A stretch of 46,063 bases of DNA, from assembly GCA_964588705.1 (NCBI GenBank), contig CAZPQV010000014.1, positions 1-46,063 of the forward strand. Direction: 5' to 3'. The DNA is from CAZPQV01 sp964588705. Its GTDB lineage: Bacteria; Bacteroidota; Bacteroidia; Flavobacteriales; Weeksellaceae. Made by a program: the position numbers and the translations under genes. This document shows positions 9,093 through 16,908 of the stretch, one piece after another. The notes beneath the pieces were generated by a model. The model saw only the letters and a list, made by a program, of their open reading frames with translations. It was not told the DNA's origin and searched no databases. Every line of letters starts with the position of its first letter. Positions within the stretch are counted from its first letter, which is position 1.

Positions 9093-9710
9093 ACAATAAG
9101 TTTTCACTTTTCTGTGCCGACTTATTAAGTAAGTATTAACTTCTAAATTTTCTTTCCAATTTCATCCTCTTGCGATTCTGAAATTAAATTTCCAATTTTT
9201 CTGTTGCTACTTTAAGTCTTTACAACTGTTTCAAACTTCAGTCTGTTTTTGGTTCTGATATTCAACCTTTACCTTGCGGTATCGATTTTCAAACTTTCCC
9301 GCAAACAAAGCGACTTCGGTCTTTACAATTAAAGTTTCAACTGTTTAATCTCAACTCTCTGTAATGTTTAGGATGTTACCTTGCGGCAAATCTGCACTCA
9401 TTGTCTTTGAGTTAAAATAAACAAGTCTACGACGTTTAATTTGGACGGGTTGTTTAAAATTGTTGTAAACTTACGTTTATTAACTTTTTTATTCTTCCTT
9501 TCGGATTTGATTGTGTTTTGAACTTTACAGTTCGCTACGGTGTCCAAATCTTGAGTTTCAATTTTCGGTCTTGCGACTTCCCATATTGCTCTGGTCTATC
9601 AGACTTTATTGCTATTGTAAAGATTGGATTAACAAACGATTTTTCCAAATAAAACAACATTCTTTTATCCACGACTTTTCAGAAAGTGTTTCACAATGAA
9701 ATGTGAATAT
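9034..9710 (-). ncRNA. Candidate long structured non-coding RNA (about 680 nt; 5' end unknown)
   Basis: This gene-free stretch has no credible reading frame on either strand. On the minus strand it has an unusual density of hairpins closed by GNRA tetraloops: UAAAC-GUAA-GUUUA (9479-9466), GAACU-GUAA-AGUUC (9533-9520), UUGCC-GCAA-GGUAA (9389-9376), UACC-GCAA-GGUA (9281-9270), GUC-GCAA-GAC (9577-9568) and UCC-GAAA-GGA (9505-9496). An 8-bp helix AUUUGGAC/GUCCAAAU (9549-9542 with 9446-9439) encloses three of them. Further helices are AAACUUU/AAAGUUU (9337-9331 with 9297-9291), a 7-bp stem at 9126-9120/9101-9095, and UUCAC/GUGAA at 9707-9690. The RNA would end at the terminator at 9034. It lacks the conserved cores of RNase P RNA, SRP RNA and tmRNA, and I do not recognise its class. 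It could also be a long structured 3' UTR of punA. Confidence 0.5.
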
Positions 9711-9965
9711 CAGTTGGCTTTAAATCAGATAGTTATGTGTTTTATTAACAATTTATTCATATTAAATTAATATTATTGATTATGCAAAATCCTTTAAATA
9801 TCAGAAATTTTATTTGCTAATTTTAATCATATTCGAACAAAACTGTAGAAAAACATACAAAAAACGAATCTTTACAGATGCGCTTTTTTATTTAAAATTT
9901 TATTAAGAAATTCTAAAAGTGTCTCTTTGGTTTTTATTTATTAACCTGCAATGCTCGCCTGAATC
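9711..9965. other. AT-rich spacer downstream of punA
   Basis: Very AT-rich, without a convincing reading frame. Minus-strand AUCU-GUAA-AGAU (9879-9868) followed by TCGTTTTTTG could be a weak terminator for punA; on the plus strand a T6 run also follows the stem. I found no clear TTG-N20-TAnnTTTG promoter for the putative RNA at 9034-9710 here. Confidence 0.35.
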
Positions 9966-10781
9966 TTAACTGTAATTTTTTACTAAACCTTTCACGATTT
10001 TTATCACATTCGGCATTGCTTTATCCGCGGCAGCCAAAACTTCTTCGTGAGAAACGGTGTATGCAATTTCAGGTCCGCCAACATCGGTAATAATTGAAAT
10101 CCCGAAACAGTCCATTCCCTGGTGTTTTGCTACAATCACCTCCGGAACAGTGCTCATGCCCACAGCATCGCCGCCCATTGCACGAACCATTCCGTATTCT
10201 GCCGGAGTTTCAAAAGTCGGTCCTGAAAGCGCCAGATAAACACCTTTATGAACCGGAATATTTTGGCCATTGGCAACTTGTTCTGCAATCTCCAGCATTT
10301 TTTTGTTGTAAGGTTCGCTCATATCTACGAATCTTGGACCGAATTCATCTAAGTTTTTTCCACGTAAAGGATGTTCAGGCATAAAGTTGATATGATCGTT
10401 AATGAGCATGATATCTGCCACTCGGAAATTTGGGTTTACACCGCCTGATGCATTCGAAACAATCAGGTTTTTAATTCCTAAAAGATGAAAAACACGGAAA
10501 GGGAAAGTTACCGTTTGCATATCGTGCCCTTCATAATAATGGAACCTTCCGCTCATCATAAGAACTTTTTTTCCTTCCAAAGTTCCGTAAATCAGTTTTC
10601 CACCGTGTCCCACAATTGTGGTTTGAGGAAAATTTGGAATTTCGTGATATTCTAAAGTGTGCACAGCTTCAACTTCATCTTTTAATGCTCCAAGTCCGGA
10701 ACCAAGAACTATGGCAAAATCCGGCGTTTCCTGAATAATATTTTTGATGAATGCTGCTGTTTCTTTAATTTTTTCTAACAT
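9966..10781 (-). CDS. punA: Purine-nucleoside phosphorylase (trimeric PNP family)
   Basis: Cytosolic purine salvage enzyme of 271 aa that splits (deoxy)guanosine or inosine with phosphate into base and (deoxy)ribose 1-phosphate. Hallmarks in order: VLGSGLG phosphate loop near 25-31, GHGGK, SGRFHYYEG, NASGG, then GPTFETPAEYG with the purine-binding Glu, and GMSTVPEVIVAKH. In mammalian PNP the next segment reads SLITNK, with Asn contacting the base; here it is IITDVGG, with Asp at that place. The start at 10781 lies inside the 3' end of lpxK (17-bp overlap on the same strand), so lpxK-punA form an operon with coupled translation. Confidence 0.95.
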   Translation of the reverse strand: MLEKIKETAAFIKNIIQETPDFAIVLGSGLGALKDEVEAVHTLEYHEIPNFPQTTIVGHGGKLIYGTLEGKKVLMMSGRFHYYEGHDMQTVTFPFRVFHLLGIKNLIVSNASGGVNPNFRVADIMLINDHINFMPEHPLRGKNLDEFGPRFVDMSEPYNKKMLEIAEQVANGQNIPVHKGVYLALSGPTFETPAEYGMVRAMGGDAVGMSTVPEVIVAKHQGMDCFGISIITDVGGPEIAYTVSHEEVLAAADKAMPNVIKIVKGLVKNYS

Positions 10782-11790
10782 AATCGAGTATCGTTTGATT
10801 GAATTCCTCCTGCTTATCGATGTTTACATTTATTGGCCAGTAATACACCAACTCTCTAAGATAGTCAAAAGTTTTGAGGCGAACATAATCTTTTTCGGTG
10901 GTAAGTATCAGTTTGTATTCGCCGAGCTTCTTATATTCGGCCATGATATTTTTTATATCCTGATCCGAAAAATTATGATGGTCCCTGAATTTCAAATGTT
11001 TTACGCGTTGTGAAAATTTAGCCAAATGACTGATCAGCGGTTTTGGATTGGCAATGCCGGTAATCAGAAGAATATCATAATAAGCCAGATTATTATCCGG
11101 AAGTTTTTTATCAATGCTGTAAACATGCTCATCATAAGAAATAGATGAGAAAAATACCTTTTGATAATGCTGCGGTCTGATTCGGGAAATATAAAACTGC
11201 TTTTTCTCTTCCGTTAAATCAGCCGGACATTTAGATACCATTATAATATTTGCTCTTCTTGCACCGCTTCTGCTTTCCCTCAAATCTCCGGCAGGCAGTA
11301 CGTAATCTTTAAAATACGGATCGTTATAATCGGTCATCATTACGGTAAATCCAGGTCTTATTGCGCGGTGCTGCATCGCGTCATCCAGAATAAGAACGTC
11401 GAGATCCATATCTTCAATCAGTTTTTTAGCTCCCGGAACACGTTCTTCGGAAACCCCGATTACAAAACGGTTTCTGAAGCGTTCAAACAATTGCATCGCT
11501 TCGTCGCCAACGGTTTTGTAATTGCTGTCGTAATTGGTAACACCGTATCCTTTAGTGACACGTCCATAACCACGGGATAAAACTCCGGTCCTGTAATATT
11601 TTGAAAGCAGATCAGCTAAATACATTACCATCGGGGATTTTCCGCTGCCACCAACGGAAAGGTTTCCAACATTTATGATTGGAGTTCTGAACTTCGTAGA
11701 TTTAAAAATTCCAAGATTATAAAAGGCGTTCCGAAAGCCGGTTACCATATTATAACCTACGGAGAAAGGGTAGAGATACCATCTTTTCAC
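10765..11790 (-). CDS. lpxK: Tetraacyldisaccharide 4'-kinase
   Basis: Lipid A pathway kinase that phosphorylates the 4' position of tetraacyldisaccharide 1-phosphate at the inner-membrane face. It has the family's N-terminal segment KRWYLYPFSVGYNMVTG, which may sit in the membrane, then a Walker A variant VGNLSVGGSGKSP near residues 42-54 and LILDDAMQHR in place of the usual LDDGxQHR. Length (~341 aa) fits the family. I prefer the GTG at 11790 (product beginning MKRWYLYP) over the TTG two codons earlier, because the family usually begins this way. It overlaps punA by 17 bp and shows that the organism makes lipid A. Confidence 0.93.
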   Translation of the reverse strand: MKRWYLYPFSVGYNMVTGFRNAFYNLGIFKSTKFRTPIINVGNLSVGGSGKSPMVMYLADLLSKYYRTGVLSRGYGRVTKGYGVTNYDSNYKTVGDEAMQLFERFRNRFVIGVSEERVPGAKKLIEDMDLDVLILDDAMQHRAIRPGFTVMMTDYNDPYFKDYVLPAGDLRESRSGARRANIIMVSKCPADLTEEKKQFYISRIRPQHYQKVFFSSISYDEHVYSIDKKLPDNNLAYYDILLITGIANPKPLISHLAKFSQRVKHLKFRDHHNFSDQDIKNIMAEYKKLGEYKLILTTEKDYVRLKTFDYLRELVYYWPINVNIDKQEEFNQTILDYVRKN

Positions 11791-11904
11791 TTGCAAAAAT
11801 TTTTTTCATCAGCTCAAAAAAGAGCTTTATTTCACAATGTGCAAAATTACGTTTTTTAGTCGGAAGACTAAAGCGAGATAGTTATTAATTATCCACATTT
11901 ATAA

Positions 11905-11932
11905 AAACAAAAACCCCTGATAATCAGAGGTT
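11905..11932 (-). terminator. Terminator of tmRNA
   Basis: On minus, AACCTCTGA (11932-11924) pairs with TCAGGGGTT (11920-11912) with one G-U pair and loop TTA, followed by a T-run. It lies 14 nt past the tmRNA 3' end. Confidence 0.75.
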
Positions 11933-11946
11933 TAATTTTTGTTTTG

Positions 11947-12344
11947 TGGAGCTGGAGGGATTCGAACCCTCGTCCAAACAAGCAATACATAAGATTTCTA
12001 CATGCTTATTCTACTATTGGTTTTCGACTGTAAGCAGAGAGCAGACACCCAACTTACAGCTTATCTTCTAAAAATTTTCGTCCGGGAATCGAAGTTCTTC
12101 CCAGCTTATTTCCGCATTTCCTATGCCCCAGGATCAGACGCCGCGAAACCGAGCTTCTGTGAGACATCTTGTTTCCTTACTATACTTCGGGAAAAACGCT
12201 TATCCTACTGTACTTCGGATTAAGCAGCAAGAGCATACTCTTCGTTGCCAGTTAAATTTTGCAGCAAGGGATTTAAGAGATCGCGCTGCGGTTCTCTGCA
12301 TGCTTACTTACCCATTGATCTTGCTGTCGAAACCGGTCAGCCCC
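11947..12344 (-). ncRNA. ssrA: Transfer-messenger RNA (tmRNA)
   Basis: Rescues stalled ribosomes. The 5' end GGGGCUGACCGGUUUCGACA (12344 downwards) pairs with the 3' acceptor strand CAGCUCC plus discriminator A at 11947; the T-loop GGUUCGAAUCC is seen at about 11957-11970. CCA is not encoded. The resume codon GGC starts at 12249, and the tag frame runs to TAA at 12222-12220, encoding GNEEYALAA, so the full tag is AGNEEYALAA with the tRNA-borne Ala. The ALAA end is the usual ClpXP-type degron. Length ~398 nt is typical of one-piece tmRNA. Open frames read across it are spurious. Confidence 0.97.
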
Positions 12345-12360
12345 ATTTTGGATAAGTGTG

Positions 12361-12368
12361 CAAAAGTA
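12361..12368 (-). promoter_or_regulatory. Putative -7 promoter element of tmRNA
   Basis: The minus strand reads TACTTTTG, a full match to TAnnTTTG, 17 nt before the mature tmRNA 5' end, leaving a short leader for RNase P to remove. The nearest TTG is only 15 nt further upstream, closer than the usual 19-20. Confidence 0.5.
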
Positions 12369-12450
12369 CTGAAAAAATTGTTCCAATCTGAAATTATGAC
12401 AATATGACCTATTCAATTGTTTTTAATCATTCAGTAATTACATTTCAAAA

Positions 12451-12490
12451 AATTCGAAACTCGAAATTCGAAACTCGCATCCCGCATCTC
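12451..12490. repeat. Short tandem repeat, 13-mer AATTCGAAACTCG twice, then a related tail
   Basis: AATTCGAAACTCG occurs at 12451-12463 and again at 12465-12477, followed by a looser GCATCCCGCATCTC tail. A similar tract, in reverse orientation, is at 29190-29218. Both are in intergenic DNA and look like one family of degenerate interspersed repeats. Confidence 0.6.
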
Positions 12491-12568
12491 TAACACTATT
12501 TTAACTAAAAACCAAAACTACTTTTCCCAAAATTTCTTAAAAGCCGTTAATCTCGGTTAAACTTTGTG

Positions 12569-13405
12569 ATGATGGGTGGTAGAGCGTTTTTAAGGTTCGA
12601 AAACAAGTTTAATTTTACCTCAGTTAATCATACGTGTTTGAAGCAGGTTTTATTTTTTCTGATGCTTTTCGTTTTAAATGGTTGCGCTTCTGCACAGAAA
12701 GTGTCGGGAAGGGCGGTTGTTGACGACAGTGTTCCGCTGCCAATGGTGCTTGCAGTGAATATCAGTACCGGAGAAAAAGCAAATTCTGATAGTGAAGGGA
12801 ATTTCACCATTTCAGCGAAACCAGGAGATGAAATACGCTTTGTAAAGGCTGGTTATGAAAGAAGTGCGGTGAAGGTTTCTTCGGAAAACAGCTTTATTTA
12901 CGTTAATATGGTTCGGGCAGCACATGAAATTGAGGAAGTAAATGTGAATAAGGTAAGACTTTCCGGAGACATAAATAAAGATGCAGGGCTTTTGTCCAAA
13001 AGTGATAAAACAGAGCAACTTCAAAAAGACATAGGGCTTCCCAAACTTCCTGAAAAACCAAGAGAAAAACCGGCAGAAATTGTAAATGATGTTCTACTGC
13101 CCATTCTCACAGGAAGATTAAATGTGCAGGCGATTCATGATATTGCAAGTGGTGATGCGCGCCGAAAAAAGAGTCTTTACAAATTTGAAGATCTTCAAAG
13201 TGATGTAAAATGGATAAGGCAGCGTTTGGACAACGATTATTTTACAGAAGCCGGAGTTCCTGAGATAAGAATTTCAGAATTTATAGAATTTTCGTTTGCC
13301 AGAAACCCTAAAATCAGAACCTACGTTCAGGCGAAGAATCTTACAGGAGCGATGATTGAACTTGAGCCGATGTTTCAAATTTATTTGAAACGACTTGAGC
13401 AATAA
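12569..13405 (+). CDS. Carboxypeptidase-regulatory-like domain lipoprotein, function unknown
   Basis: About 278 aa. A hydrophobic segment ending in LNGC is a good lipobox, so this is probably a lipoprotein. The next ~75 residues form a carboxypeptidase-regulatory-like beta-sandwich (VSGRAVVDDSVPLPMVLAVN, then NSDSEGNFTISAKPGDEIRF, then AGYERSAVKV), the fold also found at the N-terminus of TonB-dependent receptors. The C-terminal half is charged, with no domain I recognise. The gene downstream is a diverged paralogue 17 bp away, so they form an operon. Start is uncertain: ATG at 12569 or 12572 gives a long n-region, while a TTG at 12638 gives a more normal signal peptide, and a -7-like TTAAACTTTG at 12557-12566 favours the later start. 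Confidence 0.75.
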   Translation: MMGGRAFLRFENKFNFTSVNHTCLKQVLFFLMLFVLNGCASAQKVSGRAVVDDSVPLPMVLAVNISTGEKANSDSEGNFTISAKPGDEIRFVKAGYERSAVKVSSENSFIYVNMVRAAHEIEEVNVNKVRLSGDINKDAGLLSKSDKTEQLQKDIGLPKLPEKPREKPAEIVNDVLLPILTGRLNVQAIHDIASGDARRKKSLYKFEDLQSDVKWIRQRLDNDYFTEAGVPEIRISEFIEFSFARNPKIRTYVQAKNLTGAMIELEPMFQIYLKRLEQ

Positions 13406-13422
13406 CTTTAAAAAATCAGATT

Positions 13423-14235
13423 ATGAATAAAATTTTCCTCCTTTTAGCCATTTTTATTTTTTCTTTCGGAAATGCGCAGCAATATATCATCGGAAAAGTT
13501 ACGACGGAACGCGAGACTGAGGTTCCGGGCGTAATTGTTTTCAATCCAAGAACTGATGAACAAACGATTACAAATACAGATGGACATTTCATGATTTCAG
13601 CTGTTTCCGGCGATGAATTACGTTTTATAAGAAAAAATTTCGACCGTACTTCGGTGAAGTTGAAAGATGAAGATTTTACAAAACCACTGAATGTTTCAAT
13701 TTATCTGATGACGGAAGAAATCGAAGAGGTACAATTAGGTTTTAAACCGTCAGGAATTCTTAAAAAAGATGTCGCAGCGCTCAATCAACCGAGAAAAGTA
13801 GTTGAACTCAACAGGAATATTGCTTCTTCAATGAGAATTCCGCCAACGACGTCTTATCCTTCTGTTAAAATGCCGTCAACACTTCAGCAAGGACCAAATT
13901 TTTCAGCAGGTCAGGGTAATGTTATTGGTTTAATAGGCGCGATAGCAGGTGCGGTTTCTAAGAAAGTCAGTCCAAAAACGACTGCTAATTTTGCAGAAAC
14001 TCAGGCATTTTACAAACGGATCAAACTGACTGTTGATTTAAATTATTTTTATAAACATGGTTTGGATGAATACCAGTTCGATCAATTGATGGCATATGCA
14101 GATCAGCGGTTTGATCTGAGTAAAAATTATCGCAATAATTTCAATCGGGCACAAATTGAAAGTTATCTGAGAATGTCTTTAAAAGATTTTCTTGATGTTA
14201 AAGGAATTGTATCCTCCGCCGAAAGTCCTTCTTAA
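13423..14235 (+). CDS. Carboxypeptidase-regulatory-like domain protein, paralogue of the upstream gene
   Basis: 270 aa with a Sec signal peptide (residues 1-18, ending FGNA before QQ). It parallels the gene upstream: IIGKVTTERETEVPGVIVFN, then TNTDGHFMISAVSGDELRFI and NFDRTSVKL, then EEIEEVQL. The C-terminal half shares weak similarity with its neighbour (VDLNYFYKHG... here, RLDNDYFTEAG... there). Residues ~160-175 form a small hydrophobic Gly/Ala segment (NVIGLIGAIAGAVSKK) that could insert in a membrane. There is no lipobox, so it is likely periplasmic or outer-membrane associated. The function is unknown; the pair may act together. Confidence 0.75.
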   Translation: MNKIFLLLAIFIFSFGNAQQYIIGKVTTERETEVPGVIVFNPRTDEQTITNTDGHFMISAVSGDELRFIRKNFDRTSVKLKDEDFTKPLNVSIYLMTEEIEEVQLGFKPSGILKKDVAALNQPRKVVELNRNIASSMRIPPTTSYPSVKMPSTLQQGPNFSAGQGNVIGLIGAIAGAVSKKVSPKTTANFAETQAFYKRIKLTVDLNYFYKHGLDEYQFDQLMAYADQRFDLSKNYRNNFNRAQIESYLRMSLKDFLDVKGIVSSAESPS

Positions 14236-14315
14236 TTGAGTTTTTTGGATAAACTTAATGTTAATTTAATTTGAAAAGATTTTCAGTTGAAGTATCTTGC
14301 ATGAAATTTTATGAA

Positions 14316-15299
14316 ATGAAAAGACAACTGAAGATTTATGCCCTTATTTTTGCATTCCTGTTTACCAATTCTTTCTTTGCACAGGAATTTTACGAAACCC
14401 CTGAAAATCCTGCTTTAGTTCAGTATAAAACCAAAGATGCACTGAATTTTTTAGTTTTTGGAGATTGGGGCAGAAACGGGGAATTTCATCAGAAACCGGT
14501 TTCACAACAAATGAATATTGCTTCCAAAACTTTGGGAACGAGGTTTATCGTTTCTGTGGGCGATAATTTTTATCCGGATGGTGTAATCAGCACGCAGGAT
14601 CCGCAGTGGAAGTATTCTTTCGAAGATGTTTATTCTCAGTATGATCTTAATAAACCTTGGCTTATTGCCCTTGGAAATCACGATTATGCCGGAAGTATTG
14701 AGGCACAGATTGATTATTCTAAAGTCAGCAGAAGATGGATTTTACCATCGCATTATTATTCGAAAACTTTTAAATTACCGAAAAATCAGGGTGAAATTTT
14801 GTTTTTAATAATTGATACCAATCCTTTTGTGTCGAAGTACAAAGATTACGATGGGATGCTTGGAGATAATGTAAGAAAGCAGGACACAGCAGCGCAGTTG
14901 CAATGGCTGAAATCTCAGTTGCAGAACGTTTCTAAGGATGTAAAATGGGTTTTTGTGGTTGGGCATCATCCGCTTTATTCCGGAGGAGTTCGCAAAACAG
15001 CACAGGAAACTGAAGATATTCGCAAGGTATTTGAACCGATTTTCCAGCAGTATAAAGTTGATGCTTATCTTACAGGTCACGAACACGATTTACAGATTAT
15101 TCAGCCTAAAGGAATTCACACGGTTCATTATCTATCCGGTGCCGGCAGTGCCATCAGACCTTCGGGTGAAAGAGAGGGAACTACGTTTGCAGTTTCAGAT
15201 GGCGGTTTTATGTCGTTTTCTGTTACAGGAAATCTACTTAATGTTCAGGTAATCAATGGGAAAGGAAAGGTCTTACATTCTTCGTCAGTGAAAAAATAA
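14316..15299 (+). CDS. Metallophosphoesterase of the tartrate-resistant (purple) acid phosphatase type
   Basis: Secreted phosphomonoesterase, about 327 aa. The calcineurin-like metal motifs are in order: FGDWGRNG, VGDNFYPDG, ALGNHDY, VVGHHPLYSGG and LTGHEHDLQ, which supply the Asp, Asn and His ligands of a two-metal centre. The spacing and the GDWG motif match the small type-5 acid phosphatases rather than the large plant type. I choose the ATG at 14316 (MKRQLKIYALIF) because it gives a clean signal peptide ending FFAQ; in-frame TTG at 14271 and ATG at 14301 only lengthen the n-region. It probably scavenges phosphate in the periplasm or outside (inference). 80 bp separate it from the gene upstream. 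Confidence 0.9.
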   Translation: MKRQLKIYALIFAFLFTNSFFAQEFYETPENPALVQYKTKDALNFLVFGDWGRNGEFHQKPVSQQMNIASKTLGTRFIVSVGDNFYPDGVISTQDPQWKYSFEDVYSQYDLNKPWLIALGNHDYAGSIEAQIDYSKVSRRWILPSHYYSKTFKLPKNQGEILFLIIDTNPFVSKYKDYDGMLGDNVRKQDTAAQLQWLKSQLQNVSKDVKWVFVVGHHPLYSGGVRKTAQETEDIRKVFEPIFQQYKVDAYLTGHEHDLQIIQPKGIHTVHYLSGAGSAIRPSGEREGTTFAVSDGGFMSFSVTGNLLNVQVINGKGKVLHSSSVKK

Positions 15300-15420
15300 C
15301 CCATAGTTTCTACTGAATAATTGATTAAAAATCAATACGAAATCCTAAACAATTGGTGTAGAAATTGATATAATATTGGTGTTGAAAATCTGTTATTAAA
15401 TCATCAGCCAAACACAAATT

Positions 15421-16152
15421 ATGAATAAAAATATCCTCGCCATTGCCATTGCTTCACTAGGTTTTGTTATCGGACTTGCGTTATTGGGGAGCGCCATTAA
15501 AAACCGTAATAAAAGCGATAATACCATTTCCGTAACCGGACTTGGAACGAAGAAATTTACCTCGGACCTGATTACATGGGACGGAAATTTCACGAGAAAC
15601 AGCTTCGAACTTCAGTCGGCATACAACGAGCTTTCTGCAGACCGAAAGATTATTTCAGATTATCTGATTTCAAAAGGAATTAAAGCTGATGAAATGGTTT
15701 TTTCCGCGGTGGATATTCAGAAAATGTATAATTACTCCAACGACAGTTATGGCAACAGCAACAGAACTTTTGCAGGTTATCAACTGTCGCAGCGCGTTTC
15801 CATAGAAAGCACAGAGGTTGCAAAAATTGAGAATATCTCAAGAAATATTACTGAGATTATCAACCGGGGAATTGAATTCACTTCTTCAACTCCAAATTAT
15901 TTTTACACCAAACTTTCTGAAGTAAAACAGCAGATGATTGCCGATGCAACGAAAGACGCCAAGCAGAGAGCGGAAAAAATTGCTGAAAATGCCGGAGCCA
16001 AATTAGGAAATCTGAAGAAAGCAAATATGGGTGTGATTCAGATTACAGCACCTAACTCCACAGAAGAATATTCGTGGGGCGGCACTTACAATACCGCTTC
16101 AAAAGAGAAGGAAGCGAGCATTACCATTAAGTTGGAATATAATGTGAGATAA
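15421..16152 (+). CDS. SIMPL (DUF541) domain protein
   Basis: 243 aa with an N-terminal transmembrane or signal-anchor helix (residues 5-27, LAIAIASLGFVIGLALLGSA) followed by the SIMPL/DUF541 domain: ISVTGLGTKKFTSDL, a long helix with LSADRKIISDYLISKGIKADEM, AGYQLSQRVSIES, and a C-terminal DAKQRAEKIAENAGAKLG segment typical of the family. Members are periplasmic or membrane-anchored and have been linked to stress protection, but no biochemical activity is firmly established. It ends at 16152, directly next to the stop of the convergent GNAT gene at 16153, with no room for a terminator between them. Confidence 0.88.
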   Translation: MNKNILAIAIASLGFVIGLALLGSAIKNRNKSDNTISVTGLGTKKFTSDLITWDGNFTRNSFELQSAYNELSADRKIISDYLISKGIKADEMVFSAVDIQKMYNYSNDSYGNSNRTFAGYQLSQRVSIESTEVAKIENISRNITEIINRGIEFTSSTPNYFYTKLSEVKQQMIADATKDAKQRAEKIAENAGAKLGNLKKANMGVIQITAPNSTEEYSWGGTYNTASKEKEASITIKLEYNVR

Positions 16153-16662
16153 TTAAAAGTAAACGGTCTGATGAATGTCTGTAATGAGCTCATCAGTATT
16201 TTTAACTTCAAAATTTGACAGAAGATAAAGTTCCACTTCTGGCTTACCTTCTCCGTAACTCGGTTGAAGGTATTTTATTGAAATTATGGAAAATCCGTTT
16301 CTTTCGTAGAAAGCAATCCTTCTCGAAGCAATTTCAGAAAGCGTAGAAGGTTCGGATTCCAAAACAATTTTTTCAAACTTTTCTGTGAGGAAATCCATAA
16401 CCTGCGAACCGTAATTTTGATTTCTGAATGCTTCAAAAATTTCAAAATGCTCGAGAAAAAATGAATTTTTTAACACCCAAATGATGCAGTAACCAATAGT
16501 TTCAGTGTCCGTTTTTATATCAAAAATATAAACTTCATCACGATCGGAGAGTGACAGAAATTGTTCTTTTCCGCGACGTTCTTCTTCGGGGAATGTGTTA
16601 GAATAAGATTTATAAATTCTGCTCAGGCGCTTTTTCCCAAGTACTTCTTCAAGCCAAATCAT
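16153..16662 (-). CDS. GNAT family N-acetyltransferase
   Basis: 169 aa with a GNAT core: YIFDIKTDTETIGYCIIWVL (beta strands 2-4), FFLEHFEIFEAFRNQNYGSQVMDFL, where RNQNYGS is a variant of the acetyl-CoA pyrophosphate loop (Q/R)xxGxG/A, then VLESEPS and FYERNGFSII (beta6-alpha4). The substrate cannot be told. It is the last gene of a minus-strand run DUF2851-PspC-GNAT, 9 bp after the PspC gene. Confidence 0.82.
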   Translation of the reverse strand: MIWLEEVLGKKRLSRIYKSYSNTFPEEERRGKEQFLSLSDRDEVYIFDIKTDTETIGYCIIWVLKNSFFLEHFEIFEAFRNQNYGSQVMDFLTEKFEKIVLESEPSTLSEIASRRIAFYERNGFSIISIKYLQPSYGEGKPEVELYLLSNFEVKNTDELITDIHQTVYF

Positions 16663-16671
16663 TTGTGGAAA

Positions 16672-16908
16672 TTAAAGGTCAAACACGTTCGGACGGCGTG
16701 TGATAAAAATGTCTTTTACCCAAAGTGAAAATGCCAGCGCAAGATAAATAAGGAAGAAAAATCCTACCGTTGCAAATGTAGAATAAATGAAAAATACACG
16801 CAGTTTGGATACCGGAATTCCCAATTTTGCACCCATTCTTGTGAGCACGCCAAACCATTCGCGTTCTGCTTTGTGACGGATATTTGAGATGAATTTTGGT
16901 TCTTCCAT
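16672..16908 (-). CDS. PspC-domain membrane protein
   Basis: Small 78-aa protein with a PspC-like core: GVLTRMGAKLGIPVSKLRV (the cytoplasmic GVxxGxAxxxG.. helix region) followed by one or two hydrophobic segments (FIYSTFATVGFFFLIYLALAF). PspC proteins act in envelope-stress sensing in enterobacteria; here there is no pspA or pspB near by, so the role is open. I start it at 16908: that ATG overlaps the TAA of the DUF2851 gene by one base (TAATG), a typical coupled start, and the family begins near here. The longer frame from 16950 runs inside the upstream gene. Confidence 0.82.
   Translation of the reverse strand: MEEPKFISNIRHKAEREWFGVLTRMGAKLGIPVSKLRVFFIYSTFATVGFFFLIYLALAFSLWVKDIFITRRPNVFDL

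Noticed and set aside
9381..9407. Short minus-strand frame (ATGAGTGCAGAT...) as a small peptide gene
   Set aside because: Only 16 codons, no sign of translation signals, and it overlaps the GCAA hairpin.
9511..9699. Plus-strand 62-codon frame in the punA-dinB gap
   Set aside because: No family, poor composition, and it lies over the hairpins of the putative RNA on the other strand.
9034..9710. RNase P RNA, SRP RNA or 6S RNA as identity of the structured RNA
   Set aside because: The conserved RNase P core (GAGGAAAGUC, ACAGAA), the SRP GGAAGCAGCC tip and a 6S-like single rod are not seen; size also disagrees for SRP and 6S.
12002..12407. Plus-strand frames of 73 and 94 codons
   Set aside because: They run antisense across tmRNA, whose fold and tag frame are unmistakable.
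15340..15390. Direct repeat ATTGGTGTAGAAATT / ATTGGTGTTGAAAAT before the SIMPL gene
   Set aside because: Short and AT-rich; may be chance, and no regulator is near.
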